A stretch of DNA of 35,813 nucleotides from Allomuricauda sp. (GTDB taxonomy: Bacteria > Bacteroidota > Bacteroidia > Flavobacteriales > Flavobacteriaceae), in assembly GCF_028282265.1 (NCBI RefSeq), contig NZ_JANQIH010000165.1, positions 1 to 35,813 on the forward strand, in the 5' to 3' direction. Position 1 is the stretch's first letter. Every line of letters begins with the position of its first letter. The translations under genes were made by a program, and so were the position numbers. The notes under the pieces were generated by a model. The model did no database searches. It saw nothing but the letters and a program-made list of their open reading frames with translations, and was not told the origin of the DNA. Positions 1-8,615 of the stretch are shown piece by piece.

Positions 1-1645
1 CTGGAGATGTTCTGGCTGTTCCGGCAGTGGAGAAAGTGAAGTTCATTCCAGAAATTTGTGGGAATTGTCCTGGGGTTGCTCCTGGCGCTGTTGCTGAAAC
101 AGCATGCTCCAATATATCCTTCAATTCTTCAGCGGTAACCGTCAATCGAACCAAGCCATTGTCAAAACGCAATACGGCTCTTAGATTTCCTTCGGAAATA
201 TTATCTGGTGCCGTAAAGACGATATCGTTAGGATCGGTAGACCCGGCGGGAAGAACCGCAGATCCAATTTCTGTACGAATTCCTCCGCCATTTTTTATGG
301 AGATTTGAACCGGTTCGTCAGAAAGTAAATTGGCGTACCAAAGATTAGCATCTGCGGTTAGGTTCCCCAAATTGGTCTCTTGGGTTCGAACTTGGCTTCT
401 CCTCCCATCTAAATAAACATCGGAAAAGCCTACTACATTGCTAAACTGTAGATCTATTACCCCAGTAAGGGCATTTTGTATGGCTACAACATCAGAGATA
501 GGTGAACCCCCCACTTCTGAAACTATCGAAGAATTGGAAGCATATGAACCGTTTAAAAATTCATCCAAGGTATCGGTATCGATAACCCCGTGCTCATCAA
601 ACCCAACCACCAGCCTTCCCAGGTACTTGTAATCGCCATCAACGTTGACTACAAGAGTGGGCTTGTGCTTGGAATCTTGGGTGATAAAAGGATAATCTTC
701 ATCAAAACCATCATCCCCCGAGAAAAGCTCATCAGTACTGTCGCCCATTCTTGTATTGGAACCTCCGGCGACAATGATATCAACGCCATCCAACAAGTTG
801 GCCAGTTCCTTTTCTACAGCAATCTGCTGCATATGGGCCAAAAGTATGATTTTGTTTGCACCACAAGACTTTAAAGCATCAACAGCAGGTTGGATGGTGG
901 CAGCCAACGCTGCATTTCCTCCCTCACCGGTCACGACTAAACTCCCCGTCGAGGTAATACTTGGTAAAGTCGGGGTAGATGCTCCAACCAAGCCAATTTT
1001 TTCTCCATTTACCAGGGTAATTGCATAATTGGCCACCTGAGTTCCCATAGTACTTGCATCATCACCGTCATTTCCGATTAAAAAATCATCGTCCCCACTA
1101 AAATCTACATTGGCGGAAAGAAATGGAAAGGCAGACCCTGAAAACTCAGCACCTCCTCCAGCCTCGGCTTGGATGGCGTCAGCGAATTCACCAGGTCCGG
1201 CATCTAGTTCATGGTTTCCTAAGGCAATAGCAGTAACGCCAAGGGCATTGGCAATAGCAATATCTGCATGTCCCGGTTCGTTGCTTCCAGTCACGGAACG
1301 TACCGCCGATTGTTCAGCAGCGAAGAATCTTGGCCCGGGAATAATGATATCACCCGAACTTACGAGTAGGGACTGGCTACCGTATTCAGGGTCGTGTTTC
1401 AACCCATTGACAAGGGCAGAAAATTCATCGACGGCTTCAAGCGCAATTTCTTCGTTTCCGTCCACATCGGCATAATGAAGCAATTGGAGAACAAAATCAG
1501 CATTGTCCAAAGCCTCTTGTGCATCTGGGTCAACACCTCCACTTCCACCGTCATCATCGGTATGTCCAATAAAGTCGTCCAAATGATCACAGCTAAAGCA
1601 TAAAATAATTACCAAAAAGGTGAGGATGTAATTAAATTTTTTCAT
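1..1645 (-). CDS. 5'-nucleotidase / metallophosphatase family lipoprotein (partial, 3' end outside the window)
   Basis: Minus-strand frame open from ATG at 1645 (MKKFNYILTFLVIILCFSCDHLDDF..., lipobox-like LCFSC) to the window edge. Contains LLHYADVDGNEE, GNHELDAGPGEFADA and a 5'-nucleotidase C-terminal-like segment (NLTADANLWYA, ISIKNGGGIRTEI, NGLVRLTVTAEELKDILEHAVS). Not in the ORF track because it runs off the edge. Confidence 0.88.
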   Translation of the reverse strand, partial: MKKFNYILTFLVIILCFSCDHLDDFIGHTDDDGGSGGVDPDAQEALDNADFVLQLLHYADVDGNEEIALEAVDEFSALVNGLKHDPEYGSQSLLVSSGDIIIPGPRFFAAEQSAVRSVTGSNEPGHADIAIANALGVTAIALGNHELDAGPGEFADAIQAEAGGGAEFSGSAFPFLSANVDFSGDDDFLIGNDGDDASTMGTQVANYAITLVNGEKIGLVGASTPTLPSITSTGSLVVTGEGGNAALAATIQPAVDALKSCGANKIILLAHMQQIAVEKELANLLDGVDIIVAGGSNTRMGDSTDELFSGDDGFDEDYPFITQDSKHKPTLVVNVDGDYKYLGRLVVGFDEHGVIDTDTLDEFLNGSYASNSSIVSEVGGSPISDVVAIQNALTGVIDLQFSNVVGFSDVYLDGRRSQVRTQETNLGNLTADANLWYANLLSDEPVQISIKNGGGIRTEIGSAVLPAGSTDPNDIVFTAPDNISEGNLRAVLRFDNGLVRLTVTAEELKDILEHAVSATAPGATPGQFPQISGMNFTFSTAGTARTSP

Positions 1646-1874
1646 TTCGTGTAGTTTAGATTGAGTATAAATTAGTTGAAAATAACCATTAAAATATAGC
1701 GCTACATTTAAGAATAGTTAAGTTAAGTTTAACAAACCTCTATCTAGGATCTTAACGAAAAAAAATGTGGGATGATTCTGGCTTTCAGCGCTTTGGTATC
1801 TAGAAATAGTGAAAGCTCCAAGAGTCTATGTAGGAGTCAAACGATGATTTGTTCTGCTGCTGGGAAAGTGAAAT

Positions 1875-2612
1875 CTATTTTTTTGAATCCCTGGGCAGTA
1901 CTTCTTCAGGAAATGGAAACAGAATGGTAGAGTTCTTTTCGGCCGCTATGTTCGACAGCGTTTGATAAAGTCTCAATTTTATGGCGGATGGAGATCGGTC
2001 AATCTGAAGGCCAGCTTCCAAGAGCTTGGCTGCCGCCTGCTCCTCAGCTTCCGCCAGGATGATTCGAGCCCTTCTTGATCTTTCAGCCTCTGCCTGATTG
2101 GCCATCATTCGCTTCATGTTTTCAGGTAATTGAATGTCCTTTATTTTCACATCGATAATTTCAATGCCCCAATGACCCGTTTCGGTCTCTACAATGCTTT
2201 TGATGTTTTTCCCCATCTCTTCCCGTTTGGATAGAATGGTATCCAACTCCACTTTACCACAGACATCGCGCAAAGCCGCTTGTGACAGTTGGGTGATGGC
2301 AAAATCATATTCTTCTACTTCAAGAACCGCCTTTTCAGGGTCATTGATTTTAAAAAAGACCACTCCATCTATACTACAGGGTACATTATCCTCGGTCATA
2401 ACTTCTTGGGAAACCACATTGATGGTAATGACCCGGATATCGACCACCTGAATGGTTTCGACCAAAGGAATAATCCAACGAAAACCGGGCTGAAGGGTTT
2501 TTACATATTTTCCGAATCGGAATTTCAAGGCCCTTTTATATTCAAAAACGATTCGTATCCCGGCCAGGAGAACAATGCCAAACAGGATACCTAAAAACAG
2601 GGGAAGGTTCAT
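1875..2612 (-). CDS. SPFH/Band 7 (slipin/stomatin-like) membrane protein
   Basis: N-terminal TM helix, then FEYKRALKFRFGKYVKTLQPGFRWIIPLVETIQVVDIRV and a coiled QAEAERSRRARIILAEAEEQAAAKL segment typical of slipins. Confidence 0.9.
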   Translation of the reverse strand: MNLPLFLGILFGIVLLAGIRIVFEYKRALKFRFGKYVKTLQPGFRWIIPLVETIQVVDIRVITINVVSQEVMTEDNVPCSIDGVVFFKINDPEKAVLEVEEYDFAITQLSQAALRDVCGKVELDTILSKREEMGKNIKSIVETETGHWGIEIIDVKIKDIQLPENMKRMMANQAEAERSRRARIILAEAEEQAAAKLLEAGLQIDRSPSAIKLRLYQTLSNIAAEKNSTILFPFPEEVLPRDSKK

Positions 2613-2999
2613 TTTATTTGCTGTTAAAGTTTGTAATTTACCAGCTCATACCTTTTATAAAATACGAAAAATTGTTGGAAAACTAAAGTCATGCTTTTTC
2701 TCGTAAGCTCTCTTACCCAATAGTTAATTTAAAACTATCCTGTCGAATCATAACGTTGTCAATACTACTGCCCTCATTTTTTCTTAACTCTTGAAATAGG
2801 TTTGAACAAAAGTGTTTTAAAGAAAAGAAGTTTTAAATCTTTTAGGTTGGGTCAAAGGAAACTAACCAGAAAAGAGCAGGAAACGCTTTTTGAATGTAAT
2901 AACACATTACTTAGTTCTAAAAGGATAGTTTGGACCAATTTTAGTAAATTCATACAAGACCAAGTAGAACTACGCTATCGGGTTTCTTCATATTATTTA

Positions 3000-3665
3000 A
3001 TGTTCAAAACACTATCAACCATGCGATTGTTTCCCGTATTCCAGCTATTAGGTTTTATTTTTTTACTTTCTAGCTGCTCTTCTTATTTGACCAGTTCAGA
3101 AAATGTGAGCCAAACTAAAAACGACTACGAAAAAATTCTTGTCGTCGGTCGTTCCAAGGACAAAACAGCAAGAATCAAGTTTGAAAACAGCGTTGTCTCC
3201 CAGTTGGCGGAACAAGGCCTACAAGGCGTTGCTTCCTATTCAGCAAATAAGGTAATCGATATCAACAAAAAATATTCAGACGGCGAACTAGCCACCCTTA
3301 AGAAAAAACTGACGTCAAATGGTTACGATGGGGTTATAGTCACCAATTTAATCAATACGGAAGCCTATACCGATGTAGTTCCTGGTGGCTCATCCACCAC
3401 TTATGTCCCGACAAGGGTAGGAAGGTTTGGGAGATACTTGGCCTACTATCCTGTTACCACCTGGGAATTTGATCAATTAAAAAGTGGTACAAAATATATT
3501 TTTGAAAGCAGTTTATACCAGCTAAATGAAAGTTCAAAGGATAATCTGCAATGGGTGGGACGTTTTGAAGTAAAAGACCCATCTTCTATTGAAAAAACAG
3601 CAGAAAACTATGCCGGTGACCTGGTTTCGGCTTTAGTAAAAGCAAGTATAAACACCACGAATTAA
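3000..3665 (+). CDS. putative lipoprotein of unknown function
   Basis: Internal start of the 2802..3665 ORF gives MFKTLSTMRLFPVFQLLGFIFLLSSCSSYL, a lipoprotein signal peptide. The 66 upstream codons look non-coding. Confidence 0.65.
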   Translation: MFKTLSTMRLFPVFQLLGFIFLLSSCSSYLTSSENVSQTKNDYEKILVVGRSKDKTARIKFENSVVSQLAEQGLQGVASYSANKVIDINKKYSDGELATLKKKLTSNGYDGVIVTNLINTEAYTDVVPGGSSTTYVPTRVGRFGRYLAYYPVTTWEFDQLKSGTKYIFESSLYQLNESSKDNLQWVGRFEVKDPSSIEKTAENYAGDLVSALVKASINTTN

Positions 3666-3684
3666 AGAGAAACCCTCGTACTGG

Positions 3685-4356
3685 TTATTTTTGATCTCTA
3701 GAGTGCGAGATATACTTTTCAACTACCACAGCGGTAACTATAACAAGATAGAACTGTCCCATCAAGCCAACCAGTATAGCCGCTTTTTGTGCTATGGGAA
3801 TTGCTGGCACAATTTCTCCATAACCAACTGTCAACAGAGTGATGTAAGAATAATACAGAATCGCCTCACTAAACCTAACCATATCTTCTGTGTCCAATAA
3901 AATACCCTTGAAAGCCCCAGGATGCGTTAACTCTATGCCCATAAACAGGAAAAAAGCCAAAAAGCCCAAAGAAATATACCCGCTCATCAACCCCAATATC
4001 ACATTCTTGTTTACGTATTTCGCTTGCCAGACCTGCTTGATTATGTTCCAAGTCACCACAATATGAAAAACAAAAAAAACCATGAGTCGCAGCAAGACAT
4101 CGGTTTGCGATTCTTGGCGGTTAATCATGGAACTGCCAAACACGAAAGCAGAAATCATAAAAAGCAGCACAAAAAACCAAGTGACCCACTTGTTTTTTGA
4201 AATCAACAATATCCCCGCCAGTATGCTTGACAGGTAAAGTAAGGGCAACAAGGTAAACTCATAGAAATTGGGGGGTACCAGTAATGACCCAAACAAAATA
4301 CCAAGCTGAATCACCAAAAAGATTTCAAAGCGGTGCCTGTATAACCTTTCAATCAT
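3685..4356 (-). CDS. potassium channel family (Ion_trans_2-like) membrane protein
   Basis: Several hydrophobic helices and a selectivity-filter-like pore segment ILYYSYITLLTVGYGEIVP. 18 bp downstream of the RND permease stop, same strand. Confidence 0.8.
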   Translation of the reverse strand: MIERLYRHRFEIFLVIQLGILFGSLLVPPNFYEFTLLPLLYLSSILAGILLISKNKWVTWFFVLLFMISAFVFGSSMINRQESQTDVLLRLMVFFVFHIVVTWNIIKQVWQAKYVNKNVILGLMSGYISLGFLAFFLFMGIELTHPGAFKGILLDTEDMVRFSEAILYYSYITLLTVGYGEIVPAIPIAQKAAILVGLMGQFYLVIVTAVVVEKYISHSRDQK

Positions 4357-4374
4357 AGGAAATCTAAAAAACCA

Positions 4375-7300
4375 TTACTCTTCCAATAGTCTCTCATTAA
4401 ATGTGTAGCCCTTGTAGTTTACCTTAAACAAAGCGCTATACAAAGAGGGTATGAAAAGCAACGTAATTATCGTTCCAAATAACAACCCTATCATGATGCT
4501 AATGGCCATACCTTCCCACATTTCCCCTCCCGAAAGGTACAAGGGAACCAATCCTAAAATTGTGGTAAACGTTGATAGCAATATAGGTCTAAAACGTTGC
4601 AGACAAGCCGCAATCACCGAATCTTGGTCTGTTCGGCCTGCAGCCAGTTCCACCTCCATTCGGTCGATGAGTACAATGGCATTGTTAATTACAATACCTG
4701 CCAATGAGATGACTCCAAGAAAAGGCATGAATCCGAAAGCCTCCTGAAAAACCAATAGACCCACAACTACGCCGATTATCCCCAGAGGGATGGTAAGTAC
4801 TACCATGGTCATTTTTCGAACAGAATTGAACTGAATAATCAACAACAACACAATAATAAACCCGGAAATAGGCAGATACCCGATAATTGGCCCCATGTTT
4901 TCTGCGGTTTGCTCGGCATCCCCTCCCAGTGCATAGGTATAGCCCTCTGGCCAAACTCCATTCACCTGTTCTTCCAGCCAAGGAGTAACCACCGACATGA
5001 TGGACGAGGCGTTTCCGCCGTCGCGCAATTCACTGCTGATATTTATGGTTCTTTTGATATCAAGTCTTTTGATCTTAGCGTATTGCCATGATGGCATTAT
5101 TGAGGCTACTTGTAATAGCGGTACACTTTTTCCGCTATTTTGTGAATACACATTTAAAGTTTCCAAGGAAGCCAATGTTTGTTGCTGGCTATCCCCACTT
5201 CGCATTAGAATTGGAATCGACTTGTTATCCTCCCGATATTCACCCGTTTGAAAACCATCTAAAACGGTTTGCAAGGATGTGGCTATATCAGAACTGGTGA
5301 TACCCGCGTTTTGGGCGCGATTTTGGTCAATCTCAATCAAAAACTTTTTACTCTTAGGACCCCAATCATCTTTTACATTTTTAGTAAATGCCACTCCAGA
5401 TAACTTTTGTTTTACACTTTCCGCTATGCTTGATAATTGGTCGGGTTCTGGCCCGGACACCTTAATTTCTATGGGGGTACCTCCACCACCAGAACCTAAG
5501 AGCCCTACTTTTATATCTGCGTTAGGGAAATTTTGAAAAGCGTAGGCATCCAAACGTCTTACCATCTCTGCGTTCTCTTCGAAGGTGGTAGTGTTCACAA
5601 GAATATGCGCGTAATTTGAATTGGCTTCGTCCGGTGAATATCCCAAATCATAAGATTCTGGCCCCTCTCCTACATAAGATGACCAACTTACAATACCTTT
5701 CTCCCTATCTCCATTAATTTTAAGGGAATCTGCCATGAAGCCTTCTATTTGCTGAACTACTTCGGTAGTGCGTTCAATTTTGTTCCCCTCCGGCAGATTA
5801 ATATCGATGGTAATCATGTTGCGATCACTATCAGGGAAAAAGATAAATGGGATATACCCAAAGCCAAACAACGAAAGAAAGAAAGCCAAAAAGATGCCAA
5901 TGATTACTTTGTATTTATGGCGCAAGGCCAATAATATAAGGTCTTTGTAATATCGTTTCGCGGAGTCGATAATACGATCGATTAGGCTTGGTTTCTTTTC
6001 CCCTTTAGGTGCTACTTTGAGAAACATATAGCAGAACATCGTGATTACCGTAAGAGCGATCAACCAAGATGACATTAAGGCAATGGTAATCACTACGAAA
6101 ATGGGCCCCACAATATCTCCCATAGTAGTAGGAGAAAGATAAAAGGCCAAAAATGCGGCAGAGGTAGTTAAAGTTGAAATCAATAACGGCATCCAAAGCT
6201 CAGAAAAAGCTTCAACAGCGGCTTGGTACTTTTCCATGCCTTGCTCAAGTTTAACCATGATGGTTTCAGCCACTACAATGGCATTGTCAACCAACATCCC
6301 CAATGCCATGATAAGCGCGGCAAGGGTTACTTGATTCAATCCCATATTAATCATGCCCATTAGCATTAAGGTCATGATGGTCACAATAGGAATCAAACTC
6401 GCAATTACAAAACCGGTACGGAATCCCAAGAACACCAACATCACCAATAAAACGATGGAAATGGACTGTAAAAGGTTTACCATAAAGTCGCTAACCTTAA
6501 GGTCAATATAAGTGTCCAAAGAAGATACCCGCGTCAGTTCCAAACCTACCGGCAGACGGTTTTGCCATTGGGCCACTACTTGATCTACCGCTTCGCCCAG
6601 ATAGACAATATTCTTGTCTTCCTTAAGGTTGACATGCATGGTAATCGCTTCCTTTCCGTCAACACTAACAATTTGCTTAGGAGGATCAATATAGCCTTTG
6701 TTAACCGTTGTAATATCACCCAACTTCACCAGTTGAGATCCATTTCCAACGGCAATCAGCATATTCCGAATGTCCTCAACGGAGTTGAAGTTCCCTGTCG
6801 GTTCTAAAATGATGCGCTCATCCCCTACGTTGATCTGACCTCCCGAACTCAAAATATTGGTGCTACCAATGTACTGTTGTAGTCTAGATGCTGAAAGCCC
6901 ATACTCTTTTAAACGGGCATTGTCAAACTCCACAAAAACCCGTTCTTCCTGATCTCCCCCAAGTTCCACTTTGGCTGCATCGGGGAGCTTGATCAAATCA
7001 TCTTTAATATCATCGGCATACTCCTTCATTTCTGCATAGCTGAATCCATCGGACGTCAATCCAACCACAATTCCGTATACATCACCAATACCATCATCAT
7101 TTAAATTTGGCGCTACTCCAGAAGGAAGACCCTGGATGGAATTTAGTTTCCGTCGCAAACGATCCCAAACCGATTGTAATTTTTCTGGAGAAACCTCGTC
7201 TTTTAATTCAACGCTTACCACGGAAAGGCCTGTTCGAGAAGTACTATTTACCTCCTTAAGTTCGGGCAGCTCCTGAGCCACCTTTTCAATTTTATCGGTT

Positions 7301-7488
7301 ACCAATTGTTCTACCCTTTCCGGACTAGCCCCAGGGAACTGACTCACCACCGTGGCGACACGAACAGTATAGGGGGGCATACTATCCTGAGATAGGCTGA
7401 AATACATATTTATACCTAAAAGGATGATAGTAGCCAGCACCATAAAGGTGATACGATTCTTGTCTATCGAGAATTTTGCGAGATTCAT
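4375..7488 (-). CDS. efflux RND transporter permease subunit (AcrB/MdtB-like)
   Basis: 1037 aa with typical RND content: MNLAKFSIDKNRITFMVLATIILLG, FPGASPERVEQLVTDKIE, LGMLVDNAIVVAE, GVISLAGIVINNAIVLIDRME, RFRPILLSTFTTILGLVPL. Confidence 0.96.
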   Translation of the reverse strand: MNLAKFSIDKNRITFMVLATIILLGINMYFSLSQDSMPPYTVRVATVVSQFPGASPERVEQLVTDKIEKVAQELPELKEVNSTSRTGLSVVSVELKDEVSPEKLQSVWDRLRRKLNSIQGLPSGVAPNLNDDGIGDVYGIVVGLTSDGFSYAEMKEYADDIKDDLIKLPDAAKVELGGDQEERVFVEFDNARLKEYGLSASRLQQYIGSTNILSSGGQINVGDERIILEPTGNFNSVEDIRNMLIAVGNGSQLVKLGDITTVNKGYIDPPKQIVSVDGKEAITMHVNLKEDKNIVYLGEAVDQVVAQWQNRLPVGLELTRVSSLDTYIDLKVSDFMVNLLQSISIVLLVMLVFLGFRTGFVIASLIPIVTIMTLMLMGMINMGLNQVTLAALIMALGMLVDNAIVVAETIMVKLEQGMEKYQAAVEAFSELWMPLLISTLTTSAAFLAFYLSPTTMGDIVGPIFVVITIALMSSWLIALTVITMFCYMFLKVAPKGEKKPSLIDRIIDSAKRYYKDLILLALRHKYKVIIGIFLAFFLSLFGFGYIPFIFFPDSDRNMITIDINLPEGNKIERTTEVVQQIEGFMADSLKINGDREKGIVSWSSYVGEGPESYDLGYSPDEANSNYAHILVNTTTFEENAEMVRRLDAYAFQNFPNADIKVGLLGSGGGGTPIEIKVSGPEPDQLSSIAESVKQKLSGVAFTKNVKDDWGPKSKKFLIEIDQNRAQNAGITSSDIATSLQTVLDGFQTGEYREDNKSIPILMRSGDSQQQTLASLETLNVYSQNSGKSVPLLQVASIMPSWQYAKIKRLDIKRTINISSELRDGGNASSIMSVVTPWLEEQVNGVWPEGYTYALGGDAEQTAENMGPIIGYLPISGFIIVLLLIIQFNSVRKMTMVVLTIPLGIIGVVVGLLVFQEAFGFMPFLGVISLAGIVINNAIVLIDRMEVELAAGRTDQDSVIAACLQRFRPILLSTFTTILGLVPLYLSGGEMWEGMAISIMIGLLFGTIITLLFIPSLYSALFKVNYKGYTFNERLLEE

Positions 7489-7508
7489 AAATTTAGCAAT
7501 GGTGTTGG

Positions 7509-8594
7509 TTATTGTAGTTTTACTTCCTGGCCATCAAGCAACGTCTGTAATCCTGCTACCGCAATTTTTTGTCCGGCAGATAGCCCCTCCATAACCTCAA
7601 AACCTTCGGCGGACAAATTGCCCACAGTTATGGGATGCTTCTTTACCGTGGCCACTTCACCTTCGTCCTCCACTAAAAACACAAAGCGGCCATCACTATC
7701 TTCTCCTACGGCATGGGTAGGCACGACAAGTACAGAATTATTTACTTTTTCCTCTCCAAAATCAAAGGTTACGTTCGCCGCCATCCCACTCTTGATTGCA
7801 TCGCTGGGATCGGTTACCACCACCCGAACGGGATAAGTAGCTGAATTCGCGTCTACGGCAGGAGCCACCTCCGTGACCTTACCCTTAAAGGTTTGGTCGG
7901 TCAATGCAGAAAATGTTACTTCGACATCCATATCTGGATTCACCCCATTTATCACACTTTCGGGTAGGCCAAGTGAAATCTCCATATCCGTTCCCGAATT
8001 TAAAACCGCAACGGCTTGACCAGCCTGCACGTTTTCATCCACTTCAGCGGCGATTGAGGCAATGGTACCGTCCTCAGGGGCATAAATGTATCCGTATTGA
8101 ATCTGTTCTGCCTGAATTGCGACCCCTCTTTTTGCAGATTCATAACTTTCTTCTGCTGTTTTAAAGGAGTTCTTTGCTGCTTCAAAATCACTTAATGGGG
8201 AACTCCCCTTTTCGTAAAGTGCCCGAACGCGATTTAAGCTGAGTTTTGCCGTGTTCATCTGAGACGCAGCACTGTTCAAAGAAGTCACGGCCTGTTCATA
8301 TGACAAACGTGAAGCCACATTATCTAACCGGGCCAAAAGTTGTTTCTTCTTGACTTTTTGTCCCAGTTTCATATCAAAGACCACGATGATTCCGGAACTT
8401 CTAAAGCTTAAATTCACGATTTTATCTGTCCGCGCGGTCCCACTAAATGTACGTACCTTTTGCCCTCCCAAAAATCCAACTTCCTGAAACTTTACAGGGC
8501 GTAAAACCTTTGTTGCAGCTTCTTCTTTACCTCCGCAACCGCACAACATAATTGCCATTGCCATTGTTGCCCAAAGTGTATTGCTATTTCCCAT
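7509..8594 (-). CDS. efflux RND transporter periplasmic adaptor subunit (MFP), lipoprotein
   Basis: LCGCGG lipobox, coiled-coil hairpin, lipoyl-like halves (VDENVQAGQAVAVLNSG), adaptor beta-barrel and C-terminal segments. Lies between the permease and TolC-like genes. Confidence 0.93.
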   Translation of the reverse strand: MGNSNTLWATMAMAIMLCGCGGKEEAATKVLRPVKFQEVGFLGGQKVRTFSGTARTDKIVNLSFRSSGIIVVFDMKLGQKVKKKQLLARLDNVASRLSYEQAVTSLNSAASQMNTAKLSLNRVRALYEKGSSPLSDFEAAKNSFKTAEESYESAKRGVAIQAEQIQYGYIYAPEDGTIASIAAEVDENVQAGQAVAVLNSGTDMEISLGLPESVINGVNPDMDVEVTFSALTDQTFKGKVTEVAPAVDANSATYPVRVVVTDPSDAIKSGMAANVTFDFGEEKVNNSVLVVPTHAVGEDSDGRFVFLVEDEGEVATVKKHPITVGNLSAEGFEVMEGLSAGQKIAVAGLQTLLDGQEVKLQ

Positions 8595-8615
8595 TTTCTG
8601 TGGCTTTTCGGTTAT

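Noticed and set aside
1110-1475. Plus-strand ORFs over 27-1603 (e.g. 121 aa at 1110)
   Set aside because: Antisense to the clear 5'-nucleotidase frame on the minus strand; low-complexity Ser/Pro/Ala composition, no recognizable domain.
2802-2999. N-terminal 66-codon extension of the lipoprotein ORF
   Set aside because: A lipoprotein signal peptide begins at the internal Met at 3000; the upstream extension looks like non-coding leader.
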